DNA from: Volvariella volvacea V23
Lineage: Eukaryota; Basidiomycota; Agaricomycetes; Agaricales; Pluteaceae
Direction: 5' to 3'
Assembly: GCA_000349905.1 (NCBI GenBank)
Contig: KB722742.1
Coordinates: 155,835 to 179,770, forward strand
Length of the DNA: 23,936 nt
Positions within the stretch are counted from its first letter, which is position 1; every line of letters starts with the position of its first letter. Shown in pieces: positions 20,101-23,936 of the stretch. The notes under the pieces are model-generated. The model was not told where the DNA came from. It saw only the letters and a list, made by a program, of their open reading frames with translations, and made no database searches. A program made the translations under genes and the position numbers.

Positions 20101-22773
20101 GGGACTGCTGGTGGACGTGCATGCGATATCGGGACGGGCAATCGCGAAGCTTGGGGGACATGGCCGCCGCTTTTATTGACAGGAGGAGGAGCAGCCGAGC
20201 GCTTCGGCGTGGACGTAGTCACACCGGCGAATTGAAGGCCGGATGCGCTGGTGGCGGGAGTTGTGACTGTGATGGTGGTGGCGACAGTAGCGGGGGTGTA
20301 TGCGGATGTGGCGGATGTGGAGGCTGCGCGTGCTCTGCTTCGGGTGTTGGTCGTGGTCGTGGTGGCGTTGGTGGTGTTTGTCGTTCGTTGGTGGGTTGGG
20401 TGTTGAGTCTGGGATTGAGGCTGAGGATGCGATTGGGACTGTGAATATGGTTGAGTATAACTGTGAGGCTGCTGAGAATCTTGATACGCAACTTGCTGAG
20501 ACACTTGTCCTTGCGGATTCGGGTGATAACCCCTCGGCTGCGACTGGGACCTCTTTTGTGATTGAGACTGAGATTGCGATTGCGATTGCGATTGCGAGCG
20601 GGACAGCTGAACCTGGGACTGAGATGGAGGAAGCGCCATCTCCCCCGCCGCGACCGCCAGAGTCGGCACAGGCTGCGAGTGCGACCGCTGCCGCTGCATC
20701 ACAGGCGCTGAGGGTACAGCCGGGGGCGCTGTTGGCGGCGCTGAGAGCGGTGGTGGATCGGTTTGAGATGAAGGCACGCCCCTTGGTGGTGGGATGACGG
20801 GATCCAAGGGTTGACCTGACGACTGTCTCGATAAATCGAATATTGGGTGGAGATGCTCTTGACTCGAGCTGTTGCGAGGGAAGTGGAGGGGAGCGCTAAG
20901 ACCGGTGGTAGCACCAGGGTAGGCGTTGGCGTAGTGTGGATGTGAATGGGAAGCACCCATTGTTGCTGGGATAGATGAAGGATTCGGGGCAGAGGAGGGG
21001 GCGAAGATGGTGGGTTGACCAGGGACAGGTGGAAGAGGCCGACGGGGCGTTTTCTTGGATGATGGAGGAGATGACGACGATGCTTGCGTTTGCGTTTGCT
21101 CTTGCGTGTGCGTCTGTGTTGGCCTTTTTGGTTGTGTCGCGGTCGATCCCGATGTAACTGCAGTTTTTGGATTTGGATTTGGATTAGCCTGTTGTGTGTC
21201 CTCCCCAGCTGGGTCCGGAGTTGGGGTTGGAGCTGGAGCTGGAGTAGCTGTGGTGCTCCCTGACGTCGTTGCCGCGGGCTGATCCTTCGCCTGTGACCTG
21301 ACAATTTATTCGGTGGATGTGAGAAACAAGAACGAACAGTCAACATACAATGACCGGACGCGACCAAAAAAGCCAGAGCCAAACCCACTCACGCAGACCG
21401 ACCCGAATGTCCCTTCTTCGGCCGGCCCTCCGCCGACCTGACTTTGTCCAGCTTGGCCACCTTGAGCTCGTCGAACTCTTCCGCGCTCAGAAAGTTGTCG
21501 TCGCTCTCTCCCGCTTGTCGGTCTTTGCCTTTTCTGCTCGTACTGCCGAGTCTCTTTTTCCTTCTCCTGAGCCCACCAAAATCGTCGTATTCGTACTCGT
21601 ACCCGTATTCGTATCTGTAATCGTATTCCTCGTATGGATAGGCTTCCAAGAGACCGAAACCGAGTCTAGACCCCTGCTCGAATCCGGCCCTGCGCCCTTG
21701 CTCGCGGGCATGGTAGACGGCGCGTTCTTCGAGCACTTTGCGGAGCTTGTCGCGGTCGCGGGAGGAACGCTCGAGGGCGCGTATGCGCTGTGACTCGACG
21801 AGGTCGACTGTTTCTTGTGCGCGAGATATTTCTGGGAGTAGGATGCATTGAGAGCAAGTCAAGAGAATGAAACGAACAAAGAACGGATGTCGCTCACCAC
21901 GCTGGGCGACGTCCAGCTGGAGCTTGTGCATCCTCAGCTCCTCTTCGGCTTTAGCCAGCTTGGCCCTCATTCTCTCCTTTTCTAAATTAATCTCCCGCAT
22001 ATGCGAGATCAGCTCTTGGATCTGTTTCTCTGCATTGTTAGCGCGCTCCGTTTCGTGTGTGAGCCGTTCGTTGGTCTGCCGGAGGAGAGCGGAGAGGGAG
22101 CTCGAGCTCGAGCTGGACTTTGAGCGGGAGTGCGAGTCTTGTTTCGGCTTGGACGCCGTCTTGGGCGGCGACGTTGCGTGTCTGGAGGTCGAGGGTGCGT
22201 TGGAGGTTGTAGGCTTGCTTTGAGCCGAGCCAGATCGGGGGAGGGTGTGTGGCGCAGGAGCGGGTGCAGGTGCAGACGCGACGATCGCCTGAACGGGATC
22301 CGCGGGGTGTTCTAGTGCTTCTTGGGGCTGAGTGGTGGGCGTGGTCCGCTCTGCGGGAGGTCGTATGGGACGCAAGAGCAGCGGGTAGGCGTTGTGCATG
22401 GCGGAGGGTGACGGTCTGGACGGTGCCGGGTCGGCATTCAGTTTCGTGTCCGGGACGGGCGGCAGGGTGGAGAGCGCAGACGCGGCGCGAGTAGGGGGCG
22501 TTGGGAGGGGCGCCGGGGCGGAGGGCGTGGACTGGGAGGAGAGACGGATTCTGTCAAAGAAGCCGGAGAAGAGGGTGGTGGACGCGTGCTGCTTCTGCTT
22601 GCCCCAGGCCTTTTCGTGCTGGTGCCGCTGTGCGAGGGCATCCACGAAGGGCGACGTGCCCGGCGCGGCGGGCTGGGGATCGACATAGTCCAGCGGGGGC
22701 AGACTGTCGTCCGACCGACTGCGGGGAGTCAGACACGATTAGGTGGGGTGATAGGGACGCACCGGGCGGGCAT
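17137..22773 (-). CDS. Giant disordered Ser/Gln/Pro-rich protein with an N-terminal coiled coil
   Basis: Function unknown. Exons: 22773-22763 (11 nt, MPAR), 22718-21898, 21831-21393, 21297-17823, 17600-17298 and 17244-17137, about 1,718 aa. Without the last two exons, exon 4 runs to a TGA at 17814 and the protein is 1,584 aa. The N-terminus (DSLPPLDYVDPQ, then an Ala/Pro-rich stretch) leads to a charged coiled coil from about residue 212 to 330. Next come REQGRRAGFEQGSRLGFG and an acidic Tyr/Glu stretch. The remainder is low complexity: SQ repeats at about residues 649-677, His/Ser/Arg, Gly/Ser, RTRTRSRTES and EEIVREWRSKNPD. The coiled coil plus a Gly/Arg segment and a terminal EWR-NPD motif occur in uncharacterised basidiomycete proteins. 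A scaffold or condensate-forming role is a guess. The DNA is GC-rich, with no stop or shift across about 4.7 kb of coding sequence. It diverges from the SRPK gene. Confidence 0.8.
20555..20600 (-). repeat. Tandem ATTGCG hexanucleotide tract coding for Ser-Gln repeats
   Basis: Four exact ATTGCG copies (20573-20596, + strand) lie inside imperfect copies. On the coding (minus) strand they read as alternating Ser and Gln codons. The unit is six bases, so copy-number changes keep the frame. This is a likely length-polymorphic site. Confidence 0.8.
21582..21640 (-). repeat. Imperfect six-base repeat coding for alternating Tyr and Glu
   Basis: On the plus strand the units vary around CGTATT and CGTACT. 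On the coding strand they give EEYDYRYEYGYEYEYDD, an acidic and aromatic patch directly after the coiled coil and the Gly/Arg segment of the disordered protein. The repeat unit preserves the frame. Confidence 0.7.

Positions 22774-23936
<1,163 letters not shown>

Noticed and set aside
19100..20797. Several 150-165 aa plus-strand frames, rich in Cys, Gly and Val
   Set aside because: They are antisense shadows of the GC-rich, repetitive Ser/Gln coding exon.
17814..20960. A separate gene starting at the Met at 20960
   Set aside because: The same frame is open upstream to a good acceptor at 21298 and joins the coiled-coil exon in phase, so this Met is internal (about residue 537).
20699..21388. 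229-aa minus-strand frame rich in Gln/Arg/His
   Set aside because: Different frame from the spliced gene. The exon starting at 21297 reads through this region in the frame of the long protein.

Overview
This is nuclear DNA of a filamentous fungus, most likely an Agaricomycete basidiomycete. Genes are interrupted by many short GT-AG introns, mostly 44-70 nt. There are very short coding exons (6, 11, 21, 29 and 39 nt), and the gene content fits: a secreted GH5 mannanase-like protein, a multi-pass membrane protein of a type common in mushroom genomes, the lariat debranching enzyme DBR1, a very large sacsin-type ATPase protein and an SRPK kinase. All exon models below were built by hand by matching splice sites to reading phase.

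Layout. 1-586: gene-free upstream DNA with a TATA box at 536-544. 587-2661 (+): a 12-exon GH5 mannanase-like gene with two in-frame stops. 2662-3382: convergent gap. 3383-5764 (-): a membrane protein with four predicted TM segments and one in-frame TGA. 5765-6487: spacer. 6488-8253 (-): DBR1, nine exons, all metal ligands present, but one extra base near the 3' end. 8254-9132: divergent promoter region with a TATA-like box on the sacsin side. 9133-16685 (+): a sacsin-like gene of about 2,320 codons with two Bergerat-type ATPase modules, one in-frame TGA and three one-base shifts. 16686-17136: convergent gap. 17137-22773 (-): a giant disordered Ser/Gln/Pro protein with an N-terminal coiled coil; its reading frame is intact. 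22774-23075: short divergent promoter. 23076-end (+): the 5' part of an SRPK gene, intact as far as it goes.

The main unexpected feature is a sharp contrast. Each of the four genes left of about 16.7 kb carries one to four lesions, while essentially all their splice sites and the rest of their frames are preserved. The two genes to the right are GC-richer and undamaged. Either this is a recently relaxed, decaying block (or the defective haplotype of a dikaryon), or the base quality of that part of the assembly is poor. Half of the lesions are nonsense substitutions, most simply explained as G-to-A or C-to-T changes, and half are single-base indels.

Three genes touch pre-mRNA processing or could do so: DBR1 (lariat turnover), SRPK (SR-protein kinase) and the divergently transcribed Ser/Arg/Gln-rich protein beside SRPK. 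A functional link between the last two is inference only.
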